A stretch of DNA of 64,000 nt from Nonomuraea angiospora (GCF_014873145.1 NZ_JADBEK010000001.1:2232001-2296000), one strand, 5' to 3'; positions 33,770 through 42,726 are shown, counted from the first letter of the stretch. Notes: generated from the sequence alone by a model not told the origin. A program made the numbers and translations.

Positions 33770-35302
33770 CCGCGCGGGCCGCCCGTCGGGGTCCACGACC
33801 GCCCGGTACAGCGGCATGGCCAGCGCCCGGCGGACGCGGCCCAGTCCGGGCCGCGGATGCGGGCGCAGCCGGCCCGGCGGGCGGGGCCCCCGGCGGCCGT
33901 CCCGGTGCCAGGCCTCCAGCCGCGCGGCGGACTCGGCGAACGCCTCGTACGCGCTCTTGGGGTCGAGCAGGTCGTCCAGGTCGCCGGGGTCGCGGTCCAG
34001 GTGCTCGGCGGCGAGCGTGAGCCGGAGGTCCCTGGCGAACCTGCGGGCGCCCGAGGGCGGGCGCGGGTCGGGCTCCGCGTCGAGGACGGCGCAGCTCAGC
34101 TCGGAGTCGAACGTCCACGAGCGCAGGTTCACGTTGTCGGAGCCGACGCTCGCCCACACGTCGTCGACCACGCAGACCTTGGCGTGCACGTACACCGGCG
34201 TGCTCCGGTGGTTCTCCAGATCGTAGATCGCGACCCGGCCGTCGCCCGCGCGCATCAGCCGGGCCAGCGCTTCCGACCTGCCGATCAGGCTGGCCGGGCC
34301 GGCCAGCCAGCCGTCCTGGTCGGGATGGCGGGGCACCACGATGATCATTCGCAGGCCCGGCTCGCGCTCCAGCGCCTCGGCGAACGGCTCGATCACCTCC
34401 GTGGACCACAGGTACTGGTCCTCCAGGTAGACCAGCGATCTCGCCCGCGTCAGGACCTTGCGGTACGCCCTGGCCACGCTGCGCTCGCCCTCCGGCGCGA
34501 ACGGGTAGGCGTGGCGCAGGTGGGGATAGGTCCTCAGGAGCTGCACGGCATGCGTCCCGGCCGCCGCCGGCGCGGGGCCGGGCTCCGGCAGCGGCGGCAC
34601 GTCGTCCATCCGGCTCATGCGGTCGCGCAGCCGCCTGAACGGCTGGCGCGTCTCCGGCGCCGGGTCCTCCCATCGCTCGCAGAAGACCTTCTCCACCTCG
34701 GCCACGGCCGGGCCGCTGATCGCCACCTGGACGTCGTGCCACGGCGGGCGATCACTGTACGCGCCGGGCATCGGCGCCGCCTGCGGGTCGCCCAGGTGCT
34801 CGGCGTCGTCGCGGCGGCTGTGGCACAGGTCGATGCCGCCGACGAACGCCACGTCCCGGTCCGGGCGGCGGTCATGGCGCAGGACGACGAACTTCTGGTG
34901 GTGCGAGCCCCCACGCCGCACCCGGGTGTCGAGCAGCGCCTGCCCGCCGGCCGCCTCGATGTCCTCGCCGAGGTGCCGGTTCTCGGCCGAGCTGAAGCGC
35001 AGGAAGTCCAGGTGCGAGCGCCAGATCAGCCCTCGGACCAGGGCTCCCCTCTCGGCCGCCCCCGCCAGCGCGGCCGCCACCTCGGGGCCGTCCGGCGTGA
35101 GCCGCTCGTCGGGGTCGCCGCGCCAGTCGGAGAACAGCAGCAGGTCGTCCTTGCCGAGGCCGGCCAGCCGCTCGGCGAGCTCGGCGAAGTAGGTGGCCCC
35201 GTGCACGAGCGGGCGCACCAGGTTGCCCTCCGTCCAGGGGGCGAGCCTGGTCGCGTCGTTCCCGCGCTCGGGGCCGGTGAGGAACCAGTCGTCCAGCCTC
35301 AT
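33746..35302 (-). CDS. phospholipase D/cardiolipin synthase-like protein
   Basis: A 518-residue PLD-superfamily protein with two HKD motifs. The first is HHQKFVVLRHDRRPDRD, the second VYVHAKVCVVDDVWASVGSDNVN. There is no N-terminal membrane helix, unlike classical Cls, so it resembles the soluble PLD-like synthases. It would transfer phosphatidyl groups or cleave phosphodiesters. ATG 35302 overlaps the stop of the upstream DUF1206 gene by 4 bp. Convergent overlap of 24 bp with PAP2. The Arg/Pro-rich C-terminus is poorly conserved. Confidence 0.9.
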   Translation of the reverse strand: MRLDDWFLTGPERGNDATRLAPWTEGNLVRPLVHGATYFAELAERLAGLGKDDLLLFSDWRGDPDERLTPDGPEVAAALAGAAERGALVRGLIWRSHLDFLRFSSAENRHLGEDIEAAGGQALLDTRVRRGGSHHQKFVVLRHDRRPDRDVAFVGGIDLCHSRRDDAEHLGDPQAAPMPGAYSDRPPWHDVQVAISGPAVAEVEKVFCERWEDPAPETRQPFRRLRDRMSRMDDVPPLPEPGPAPAAAGTHAVQLLRTYPHLRHAYPFAPEGERSVARAYRKVLTRARSLVYLEDQYLWSTEVIEPFAEALEREPGLRMIIVVPRHPDQDGWLAGPASLIGRSEALARLMRAGDGRVAIYDLENHRSTPVYVHAKVCVVDDVWASVGSDNVNLRSWTFDSELSCAVLDAEPDPRPPSGARRFARDLRLTLAAEHLDRDPGDLDDLLDPKSAYEAFAESAARLEAWHRDGRRGPRPPGRLRPHPRPGLGRVRRALAMPLYRAVVDPDGRPARLRRSNEF

Positions 35303-36090
35303 GTACGCCGCCAGCGGGCCTCTCCGAAGCAGTAGCCGGCGAACAGCAGCAGCCCGAGGGCCACCACCACCAGCAGCCAGGGCCCGGCCGGAGTGTCGGC
35401 GAACGCCCTGAGCGTGGCGTCGATGCCGCCGGCCTTGTCCGGGTCGAAGGTGACGGCCGCCTGGACCACGAAGACGCCGGCCAGCGCGGCGATCAGCCCG
35501 CGCGCGAGGTAGCCCGCCAGGCCGAGCCGGTCCATCACCGAGCCGGCCCGCCTCGGCATCGGCCTGAGCTCCTTGCGGAACTCCTTCTTGATGCCGTGCC
35601 GCATCCAGTAGACGCCGAGCGCGATGACGCCGAGCCCGATCGCGCCCACGAGGACCTGCCCCGCGGGCAACTCGAGCAGCTTCCCGGTGAGGTCCTGGGT
35701 CCGCTGGTCGTCGGAGGCGGTCTTGTGCGACAGCAGCATGGTCAGCAGCGTGGAGCACACGAACACGTAGACCGCGACCCGGCTGGCCGACTCCACCCGG
35801 TCCTTGACTTCGTGGGCGCCGAAGATGGCCTCCGACGCCTGCCACAGGGCCAGGGCGGCGAACCCCACGACCATGATCCACAAGAGCACGGCCCCGAACG
35901 GCAACGACGCGACCGTGCTGATCGCCCCGTTCTTGTCGGCCTCCCGCCCGCCGTCCCCGAACGCGATCTGCACGGCCAGCACTCCGATCAGCCCGTACAG
36001 CACGCCGCGGCAGACCAGCCCTACCCGCGCCAGCTTGTCCATGGCGGGGCTGTCCGCCGCCTGTCTCGCTTTGGCCTCGGCTTCGGTCAT
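35299..36090 (-). CDS. DUF1206 membrane protein
   Basis: A 263-residue membrane protein with three pairs of helices, the DUF1206 triplicate layout. Each pair opens with a motif like LARVGLVCRGVLYGLIGVLAVQIAFGD (residues about 20-46) and again LGLAGYLARGLIAALAGVFVVQAA near 190. ATG 36090 is chosen over TTG 36102 because GGGAG lies five bases before it. It is co-transcribed with the PLD-type gene by a 4-bp overlap, which hints at a membrane-lipid role. Confidence 0.9.
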   Translation of the reverse strand: MTEAEAKARQAADSPAMDKLARVGLVCRGVLYGLIGVLAVQIAFGDGGREADKNGAISTVASLPFGAVLLWIMVVGFAALALWQASEAIFGAHEVKDRVESASRVAVYVFVCSTLLTMLLSHKTASDDQRTQDLTGKLLELPAGQVLVGAIGLGVIALGVYWMRHGIKKEFRKELRPMPRRAGSVMDRLGLAGYLARGLIAALAGVFVVQAAVTFDPDKAGGIDATLRAFADTPAGPWLLVVVALGLLLFAGYCFGEARWRRT

Positions 36091-36185
36091 GACTTCTCCC
36101 AAGAGCTCGTCAAAACCGGCGAACTGCCCTGAATTCCGCGTTCTAGACCCTCACCCGCCGCGACCGGCGGGAACGAGTGTGAGGA

Positions 36186-36719
36186 TCACTCGCCGAGGTC
36201 GAGATCGGGCGGGCAGTCGATGGGCGCGAAGGAGCCGTCGGCCTGCTGCATCTCGCACTGGCTCTGCCGGTCGCGTTCTCCGGGGCCGGAGGAGCCGGAG
36301 GACCCGGAGAACGCGGCGAAGCCCGCGAAGAAGGCCAGGCCGATGGCGACGACGACGAATCCGACGACGATCGCGCCGTGGCCCCCGCCGGCGTCGGCCG
36401 CGGGCACGGCCCTGGTCGGGTTCCGCGGGTCGTAGAGCACCTCGGTCTCGTTGCCGACGCCGAGGCCGGAGGTGGTCGCCGCCTCGGTGGTGATTTCCCG
36501 CCCCTCCACGGTCGTGAAGGTCAGGACGGGCCGCTGCCGCGCTCTCAGGTGCTCGCCTTGCCCCGTGAACGTGGTCCGGACGTCGCTGACCACGCCCGGC
36601 ACCCGCTGCGCCCGCCGGACGAACTGCCCGCGGTCGACGACCCCCTTGATCGAAACCAGAACGATCAGTATGCCCACCGCCACGAACAGCAGCGGGAAGT
36701 ACTGGAACAGATTTTCCAC
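36186..36719 (-). CDS. DUF3592 membrane protein
   Basis: A 177-residue protein: one N-terminal helix (YFPLLFVAVGILIVLVSI), then RRAQRVPGVVSDVRTTFTG and FTTVEGREITTEA as a beta-rich DUF3592 domain with VLYDPRNPTRAV, and a second helix (GAIVVGFVVVAIGLAFFAGF). The tail is acidic with a CEMQ..DCPPDLDL end. GTG 36719 has AAGGAGA eight bases upstream. Function unknown; members often sit in envelope operons. Confidence 0.87.
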   Translation of the reverse strand: MENLFQYFPLLFVAVGILIVLVSIKGVVDRGQFVRRAQRVPGVVSDVRTTFTGQGEHLRARQRPVLTFTTVEGREITTEAATTSGLGVGNETEVLYDPRNPTRAVPAADAGGGHGAIVVGFVVVAIGLAFFAGFAAFSGSSGSSGPGERDRQSQCEMQQADGSFAPIDCPPDLDLGE

Positions 36720-36871
36720 CGCGATCTCCTTGGCTCGGCCTGCATCTGAGAAACGTCCGGGCGAGCCACAGGTTCCCGGACGGGCGGCCCGGTGCCGGCG
36801 GCGCGGAGTACCGTTGATCGACGGGCCGGGCGGCCCGGCGGCGGAAACCATGGCGAGCGACGGGAGCGGCT

Positions 36872-37567
36872 TTGACCGAGAGCGGGCTCGAACAGCGCTT
36901 ACCCGGGCACCCGGCGGTGACCGAGTGTGTCGTGGTCGAGGGCGAGCAGGTGATCGCCTACGTCGTGGTCGGTGAGACGGGCCGGCTCACGAAGTTCCTG
37001 ACGGAGCTGGTGCCGCGGCGGCGGCTGCCCGACGTGGTCGCGGTCGTGCCGGCGTTGCCGCGCACGCCGGAGGGCGAGATCGACGTCGCGGCGCTGCCCC
37101 TGCCGGTGGCGGAGGGGCCGCGGCCCGAGGGCGGCAAGGGCGGCGGCGCGGCGGCCGGGAGCGGTTCGCTGGTGGTCGGGGGCACGCTCCTGTTCGGCTT
37201 CCTGGCCTTTGCGACCACCAACGTCTTCTGGCCCTACTCCACCGACCTGTCCGGCGTGCCGCTGCCCTGGGCGGCGCTGTTCTTCGGGCTCTACCTCTTC
37301 GAGTGCCTCTCGTTCGGGCTGGGCGTGATGGTCCTGCTGCGGGGCCGCTCGGCGCTGGCCCGGCGGGGCCGCTCCGCGTCGCTGACCACGGCGGCCTGGC
37401 TGGCGCTCGCGTGGCTGCTGCTGGCGTGGTGGCCGCAGGACAACTTCTACCGCCTGGCCGCCAAGACCGACTGGCCGCAGCAGGCGGCCCTGGTCTACGC
37501 ATTCAACGTCACCCTGATGATCGCCGCGGCGGTGCTCGTCGCCTTCGTCTCCGGCCGGCGAAGATGA
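36872..37567 (+). CDS. adenylation C-terminal-like domain fused to a membrane domain
   Basis: A 231-residue protein. Residues 1-78 look like the small C-terminal subdomain of adenylate-forming enzymes: LPGHPAVTECVVVEGEQVIAYVVV, FLTELVPRRRLPDVVAVVPALPRTPEGEIDVAALP. The position of the catalytic Lys (usually near GEID/GKID) seems to be occupied by Glu in EGEID. After a Gly-rich linker come four helices (residues about 97-225). Start is TTG with GGGAG five to nine bases before. No large adenylation domain is nearby, so the module is an orphan. Convergent with the ATP-grasp gene (13-bp gap). Confidence 0.7.
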   Translation: MTESGLEQRLPGHPAVTECVVVEGEQVIAYVVVGETGRLTKFLTELVPRRRLPDVVAVVPALPRTPEGEIDVAALPLPVAEGPRPEGGKGGGAAAGSGSLVVGGTLLFGFLAFATTNVFWPYSTDLSGVPLPWAALFFGLYLFECLSFGLGVMVLLRGRSALARRGRSASLTTAAWLALAWLLLAWWPQDNFYRLAAKTDWPQQAALVYAFNVTLMIAAAVLVAFVSGRRR

Positions 37568-37580
37568 ACCCGCGGCCGGG

Positions 37581-38810
37581 TCAGACGAACATGGCGCCGA
37601 GCGCCTCGTTGGCGTTCCGCACGGCCCGCTCCGCCTCGTCGAGCTCGCCGATCGTCCGGGCGGCCAGCGCGATCCCCAGGTAGGGAAAGGGGTCGAACGC
37701 GGCCGTCGGGATGGTGACCAGGAGGATCGCACCGAGCTCCCGGCAGCGCGCGGCCAGCCGCGTGACGTGCTCGCGCAGCGCGGCCGGCGGCAGCCGGGCG
37801 CCCAGCGGCAGGCAGTCCAGGGTGCGCACCAGGTGCCCGGCGCCGTGCAGGCCGTCCAGCGCCGTCTGGATGGTGAAGGCCGCGCAGGGGCCGGTGAGCC
37901 GCAGGTTGATCTCGGTGGGCACCAGCGAGCCCGCCCGGTCGGCCACGTAGTCCACGTCGTACCAGCCGCGGTAGCCGTGGCGGACCAGTGCCGCACCCAC
38001 GTCGGCGCCGAACGCGGCCGCGGTCCGCGCCTGCCCGGCGGGCAGCGTGCCAGGTCCGACGGTGACGCCCTGGTAGCGGGTTCCGTCGATCGCCATCGCG
38101 CCCGTACCGACCGGGTGCACCTGCCCGTCGGCGGCGATGACGGCGTCGAACGTGGGGTCGGCGACGCCCGCGATGTACTCCTCCAGCAGCAGGCCGCGCA
38201 CCCTGCGGGGCGGCGGGGACGTGGTCACGACCTGGGTGCCCGTTCCGCCCACTCCGTACTCCTTTTTGAGCACGTACGGCCTGGCCGCCCCGCGCAGCTC
38301 CCGGCGTGCGGCGATCCGGCGCTGTGCGGCGATCCGGATCCCGCGATGGCCGGGAGCCAGCTCGCGGAAGAGCTCGTGGGAGCCGCGTTTGGACTCGAAG
38401 CGGCGGACGCACTCCAGCACCCCGGCGGGGGCGGGCCGGATCCGGTCGAACGCGGGCGAGCGGCCCCAGGACAGCACCGCCGTCCCGGGCGGGACGAGCT
38501 CGGGCAGGCCCGCCAGAGCCGCCGACACCTGCCCGTCCGCCGCGATCCCGCCGCGTACCGGCACCTCGCCCCAGCCCAGCGTCCCGGCCAGGTGGCGCAC
38601 CCACCACTCCGGTACGGGCAGCGGCAGCACGACGAGGGCGGGCCGCGGGCTGGCGAAGGCCGCCAGGCACGAGTAGTGGTCACGCCCGGCCGGGATCCCG
38701 CCGAAGGCGGCGTTGAACTCGGCGGCGTTGCCGACATGAACGGCGGGCAGCCCACCCGTCCAGGCCCGCACCCACGACGGCTCGGCACTCATCCGGTCAG
38801 GAAATCCCAT
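37581..38810 (-). CDS. ATP-grasp ligase, PGM1-like
   Basis: A 409-residue ATP-grasp enzyme. An N-terminal pre-ATP-grasp region precedes RRFESKRGSHELFRELA, which I associate with PGM1-type peptide ligases. The ATP loop is YVLKKEYGVGGTGTQVV, then GLLLEEYIAGVADPTFDAVI, and the metal site is PTEINLRLTGPCAAF. It would join a carboxylate to an amine using ATP. No NRPS or carrier genes are adjacent. ATG 38810 is the longest start; ATG 38792 is an alternative. Confidence 0.8.
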   Translation of the reverse strand: MGFPDRMSAEPSWVRAWTGGLPAVHVGNAAEFNAAFGGIPAGRDHYSCLAAFASPRPALVVLPLPVPEWWVRHLAGTLGWGEVPVRGGIAADGQVSAALAGLPELVPPGTAVLSWGRSPAFDRIRPAPAGVLECVRRFESKRGSHELFRELAPGHRGIRIAAQRRIAARRELRGAARPYVLKKEYGVGGTGTQVVTTSPPPRRVRGLLLEEYIAGVADPTFDAVIAADGQVHPVGTGAMAIDGTRYQGVTVGPGTLPAGQARTAAAFGADVGAALVRHGYRGWYDVDYVADRAGSLVPTEINLRLTGPCAAFTIQTALDGLHGAGHLVRTLDCLPLGARLPPAALREHVTRLAARCRELGAILLVTIPTAAFDPFPYLGIALAARTIGELDEAERAVRNANEALGAMFV

Positions 38811-38907
38811 GGATCACCTGACGTGCAAGGTTTGCGGACCGCCGCCCCGCGCCCCCGGTCCTTCTTCGACGGCGGAGAAAAGCGACATGATCACCCGTTG
38901 ACCTGAC

Positions 38908-40188
38908 ATGAGCGCTTCGAGCGATGGACCGCGCCGTACAGCTGACGAAAAGCGCGCGGGCGTGAGGGCAAGGGCAGCGGCTGGGCTGCTCATCGTGGTG
39001 GCGGTCCCGGCCGCGCTCGTCGCGGGACTCGGCGCGCTGTGGGCCGCCGCCGCGGCGAGCGGCAACCGGTACGTGGCGCTGACCGTGGCCGCACCGGCGC
39101 TGGCGGGCGTGGCCTGGGGGTTGTGCCGATTGGCGCTGCGGCGCGTGGCGGGCTCACGGGTACGGCGCTGGGTGCCGATCGCGGTCGCCGGGGCGGAGCT
39201 GGCGGCCGTGGCCGTCCCCCTCGCGGGCCTGCTGTTCGGCGGGCCGCCGCCCCGGCCGATGGCGGCCGGGCCCGGCACGCGGTACTGGGACCTGCCGACC
39301 GGCTCGCGCATCGCCTACACGCGGACCCCGGCCGAGGGCGAGCGCGCGGACACGCCGGTGATCCTCGTGCACGGCGGGCCGGGCGCGCCGGACGCCGAGC
39401 CGTCGCCGCTTGCGCCCGCGCTCGCCGCCGCGGGCTTCGACGTGTACGCCTACCACCAGGTGGGCGCGGGCCTGTCCGGCCGCCTGTCCGACGTGGGCGG
39501 CTACACGGTCGCCCGGCACGTCGCCGACCTCGACGCCGTCAGGGCCGCGATCGGCGCCGACCGCGTCGTGCTGGCCGGCGTCTCCTGGGGCGGCCAGCTC
39601 GTCGCCGCCTACCTGGCCGCGCACCCGGACCGGGTCGCCCGCGCGGTCGTGGCCTCGCCGGGAACGATGTGGTCTCCCGCCTTCCCGGACAACCGGCACC
39701 TGACGGCGAGCGGGCTGCGCGACCAGAACAGCGCGCTGTGGGACCGCCATCCGCGCTTGCTGCTGGCCGCCGCGCTCGTCGAGGTCGCGGGGCCTCGCGC
39801 CGCCCACGCGCTGCTGCCGGGCGAGGCGATGGACGGCGAGTTCGAGTCCCTCGTCGGCGACCTGGACATGCGGGCGGGATGTCCCGGCCGGCCGCTGCGG
39901 GAGCCGCCGTCGGGGTCGGGGTTCTGGGCCAACGTCATGACCGCGCGCGACGCCGGCCGGATGGCCGACCCCCGGCCCGCGCTGCGCCGGGTCGCCGTGC
40001 CCGTGCTGGTGCTGCGCGGCTCGTGCGACTACCTGGCGCCCGAGGTCGCCCGCGAGTACGCCGACGTGCTGCCGAACGCCGCCTTCCGCGCGATCGACGG
40101 CTCCGGCCACGACATCGCCCACGACCGGCCCGCCGAGTACCGGGAGCTGGTCACCGCGTTCCTGCGCGGCGACCCGAATGCCCGTTGA
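38908..40188 (+). CDS. membrane-anchored prolyl-aminopeptidase-like hydrolase
   Basis: A 426-residue protein: three hydrophobic helices in the first 115 residues, then an alpha/beta hydrolase with VILVHGGPGAPDAEP (the HGGPG of the S33 group), nucleophile GVSWGG (Ser near 214), the acid in RGSCDYLAPE and His in GSGHDIAHDRP. It probably acts outside the membrane on peptides or esters. Single gene with a 97-bp spacer to the divergent ATP-grasp gene. Confidence 0.87.
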   Translation: MSASSDGPRRTADEKRAGVRARAAAGLLIVVAVPAALVAGLGALWAAAAASGNRYVALTVAAPALAGVAWGLCRLALRRVAGSRVRRWVPIAVAGAELAAVAVPLAGLLFGGPPPRPMAAGPGTRYWDLPTGSRIAYTRTPAEGERADTPVILVHGGPGAPDAEPSPLAPALAAAGFDVYAYHQVGAGLSGRLSDVGGYTVARHVADLDAVRAAIGADRVVLAGVSWGGQLVAAYLAAHPDRVARAVVASPGTMWSPAFPDNRHLTASGLRDQNSALWDRHPRLLLAAALVEVAGPRAAHALLPGEAMDGEFESLVGDLDMRAGCPGRPLREPPSGSGFWANVMTARDAGRMADPRPALRRVAVPVLVLRGSCDYLAPEVAREYADVLPNAAFRAIDGSGHDIAHDRPAEYRELVTAFLRGDPNAR

Positions 40189-40261
40189 ATGCCCTGCTGC
40201 TGCCCTGGCCGGTGCTGCTTCCCGTACCGAGAATCGGTCCTGGAACCCTGAGGAGGCGGAC

Positions 40262-40663
40262 ATGGCACACAAGGGATCGCATTTGAGGAAGCCGACCATC
40301 GTCCTGAGCACGGCCGCCATGCTGGGCACGGCCGTCGCGCTGCTGACAGGCGGGACCGCGAGCGCCGGCCAGGCGTCATCGGGCATGGCGCTCGCGGTCA
40401 CCTGCGGAGACGGCTCGCTGTCGGCCGACTGGTACTTCGACTCCTCCCACTACAACCCCAGCGCGTGCGCCAAGTGCCAGGAGGCGGGCGCCAGGCTCGA
40501 GGCGACAGGTCTCTGGCGCGCCTACTGCAAACGGCGTTACAACCAGGCCGGCACGCTCACCCGCGTGGACCTCTATCGCTTCTGCTTGGCCTGCCGGAGC
40601 GCCGAGGCGGCCCTCGCCGCGGGGCCGTCGCCCTGGCGGCTCAGCCGTCCGGCCCGCGCCTGA
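40262..40663 (+). CDS. small secreted Cys-rich protein
   Basis: A 133-residue precursor with a signal peptide (KPTIVLSTAAMLGTAVALLTG, cleavage near ASAGQ). The mature part has six Cys including CAKC and CLAC pairs, so disulfides or metal binding are likely. GAGGAGG five bases before ATG 40262. Family not recognised. Its 3' end overlaps repeats and a minus-strand small ORF. Confidence 0.75.
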   Translation: MAHKGSHLRKPTIVLSTAAMLGTAVALLTGGTASAGQASSGMALAVTCGDGSLSADWYFDSSHYNPSACAKCQEAGARLEATGLWRAYCKRRYNQAGTLTRVDLYRFCLACRSAEAALAAGPSPWRLSRPARA

Positions 40664-40868
40664 CGAGGACGAGCACCAGGACGAGCACCAGGACGAGCAC
40701 CAGGACGAGCACGGCCACGCCGGCCAGTCCCACGACGTTGCAGGCGCCGGTGAACGCCGCCCGCACCTCCCCCAGCAGGTGGAGGTCGCCGCGGGCGGCG
40801 GCGCCGGCCCGCTCCGGCGGTGCGGCGCTGATGACGTCACGGTGAGTTGCGTCATCATGGCCCCACAA
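40641..40868 (-). CDS. possible small membrane protein with Val-Leu repeat helix
   Basis: A 75-codon frame whose C-terminal helix is an almost pure Val-Leu run, encoded by 12-bp repeats, followed by RRGPDG. The only start giving this frame its length is TTG 40868; internal GTGs are possible. It overlaps the 3' ends of the secreted-protein gene and MFS gene. The hydrophobic run may simply follow from the repeat, so confidence is low. Confidence 0.3.
   Translation of the reverse strand: MWGHDDATHRDVISAAPPERAGAAARGDLHLLGEVRAAFTGACNVVGLAGVAVLVLVLVLVLVLVLVLVRRGPDG
40662..40724. repeat. 12-bp tandem repeat GACGAGCACCAG
   Basis: Four exact units from 40668 to 40715 plus a partial fifth to 40724, and a leading half unit. 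It begins directly after the secreted-protein stop codon (40661-40663). Confidence 0.95.
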
Positions 40869-42030
40869 GAGCCGACGGGGCCCTGCGGGCCCGGGGGACG
40901 AAGGCGCCGGCGAGTGCCATCAGGGCCGCGGTGACCAGCAGCGCCGGCGGGTAGCCGGTCAGGGGAGCCAGGAGGCCGACCGCGAACGCGCCGGCGGCCA
41001 TGCCGCTGTCGTAGGCGGCGTTCCACAGGGCGCTGACGGTGCTGAACAGCTCCGGGCGGACGCGCCCGTACATGATGGTCATGGTGGCGTTCTGCAGGAC
41101 GCCGAATCCGGCGCCGAAGACGGCGGCGCCGGCGACGACGCTCACGCTCCAGTGCGTCAGCGACACGGCGGCCATCCCTCCCGCGGACAGGACGAGCCCG
41201 GCGAGCAGGAGCCCCTCGTGCCCGCGGCGGTCGCCGACGCGGCCGGCGACCCATTTGGCCAGCGTCGCGGTGGCCGACTGCGCCAGCAGCGCGGCCGGCG
41301 CGACCCAGACAGGCCCGCCGCGTACCGCGAGCGGCACGAAGGTGCACAGGATCCCGGTCCCCGCGGCCGACGCGGCGAACACGGCGGCCGGCCACATCAG
41401 GTACGGCGAGCGCAGGCCGGCCGGCACCCCGGCGGCCCGCCCCGCGACCGCCGGACGGCCCGGCAGGAACGGGACGGTGAGGACGGACAGGACGGGGACG
41501 GCGGCGGTGGCGACGAAGACGGCGTCGTAGCCCGCGACCTGCGCGAGCCAGGTGCCCGCGGGCAGCGCCAGGAGCGCGCTGACCCCGCTGACCAGGCCCA
41601 CCAGCGCGAGCCCCTCGCCGCGCCGCTCGGCCGGCACGAGTTCGGCGGTGAGCGCGCCGCCCGCCACGACCGTGACCGCGAAGCCGACGCCGCGCAGGGC
41701 GCTGACGGCGATGACGGCCGCGGCGTCCGAGGACGTCACCAGCACGAGGGTCGGCCCGCCAAGGGCGACGAGGCCCAGGCCGAGCGCCCACCGGTAGCCG
41801 AGCCTGGCCACCAGGGCGGGTGCGGCCAGCTCGACGGCCACGGTGGTCACCAGCAGGGCCGCGTTCGCGGCGCCGGCGACGGTGGCGCCCGCCGACCGCT
41901 CGGCGTACTCGGGAACGACGGCGAACGGCAGGAAGAACCCGATCGACGAGGCCATCACGGTGGCCATCCGCACCAGCAGCGCCCCGGTGACGATCGGCGG
42001 CCGCGCCGCCGCGCGCGTGGTGGCGATCAC
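40855..42030 (-). CDS. MFS transporter
   Basis: A 391-residue transporter with about 12 helices: RMATVMASSIGFFLPFAVVPEYAER, ALVARLGYRWALGLGLVALGG, LVPAERRGEGLALVGLVSGVSALLALPAG and a second half starting SPYLMWPAAVFAASAAGTGIL. GTG 42030 overlaps the stop of the SRPBCC gene by 4 bp and has GGGGAGG upstream. A longer open frame upstream is a shadow. Export of a small molecule is likely; partner gene suggests no specific substrate. Confidence 0.88.
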   Translation of the reverse strand: MIATTRAAARPPIVTGALLVRMATVMASSIGFFLPFAVVPEYAERSAGATVAGAANAALLVTTVAVELAAPALVARLGYRWALGLGLVALGGPTLVLVTSSDAAAVIAVSALRGVGFAVTVVAGGALTAELVPAERRGEGLALVGLVSGVSALLALPAGTWLAQVAGYDAVFVATAAVPVLSVLTVPFLPGRPAVAGRAAGVPAGLRSPYLMWPAAVFAASAAGTGILCTFVPLAVRGGPVWVAPAALLAQSATATLAKWVAGRVGDRRGHEGLLLAGLVLSAGGMAAVSLTHWSVSVVAGAAVFGAGFGVLQNATMTIMYGRVRPELFSTVSALWNAAYDSGMAAGAFAVGLLAPLTGYPPALLVTAALMALAGAFVPRARRAPSALVGP

Positions 42031-42569
42031 GGCCGTGCCTCCCCACCGGGGAGGGGACTGGCGGCGTCTCGCCGGGTGGCCGGCCTGCCCGGCGGCCTGG
42101 CGGCGCCCTGCCGGGATGGGGGTGGCGCCGGCCCGCCCAGCTCCGCCTCCAGCGACTTCAGCGCGTTGCGCATGTGCTGCTCGAACCGGGAGGTGTCGTC
42201 GTCGGTGAGGAAGGCGGCCTGCTCGGTGTGGACGAGCCTGGTGCCCGGCCCGTGCCGGACGAACTCGATCGTGGCCAGCGAGACCAGGGCGCGTACCTGG
42301 TCGAGCAGCACGTCGTAGCTGTAGACGATGCGTTTGCTCGGCACGATGTCCAGGTAACGAGCCTGGACGGTGTGCGCGGGGCCGCCGGTCTGGAGGCCGT
42401 GGCACCGCTCCACTCCGTCGACGCGGAAGTCCAGGTCGAGGCGCGGGTTCCAGCCTGGGGGACCGCCGGCCCAGCGGGCCTTGACGGCCGGGTCGGCCCA
42501 GGCGGAGAAGACCTCGACCGGCGGGACGGCGTACACGTGCTCGGCCACGAAGGTGGCGTGCGTGATCAT
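42027..42569 (-). CDS. SRPBCC/AHSA1-domain protein
   Basis: A 180-residue protein; residues 1-140 form a START-like AHSA1 fold (VYAVPPVEVFSAWADPAVKARWAGG, RYLDIVPSKRIVYSYDVLLD, TRLVHTEQAAFLTD). The last 35 residues are Pro/Arg-rich. It is coupled to the MFS gene by a GTGA overlap. Such proteins bind hydrophobic ligands or serve as stress-associated proteins. Confidence 0.88.
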   Translation of the reverse strand: MITHATFVAEHVYAVPPVEVFSAWADPAVKARWAGGPPGWNPRLDLDFRVDGVERCHGLQTGGPAHTVQARYLDIVPSKRIVYSYDVLLDQVRALVSLATIEFVRHGPGTRLVHTEQAAFLTDDDTSRFEQHMRNALKSLEAELGGPAPPPSRQGAARPPGRPATRRDAASPLPGGEARP

Positions 42570-42726
42570 GAGAGCCTCTCGTTGTCCGTTCGCTGCCTGC
42601 GACCTTGGCCTGCAGCGACCGGCCGGGGCATCCGTGGGGGCCTCCTGATCACCACGGAGGAGGCACGGATTCGCCCCGGAAAGAGCACCTGACGGAATGG
42701 AGGAGGAGGCCCGCCGCGGCGGCGCG

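Noticed and set aside
40668..40724. Short regular repeats as a possible CRISPR
   Set aside because: Units of 12 bp are contiguous with no spacers; a minisatellite. The same holds for 29391-29498 and 45714-45773.
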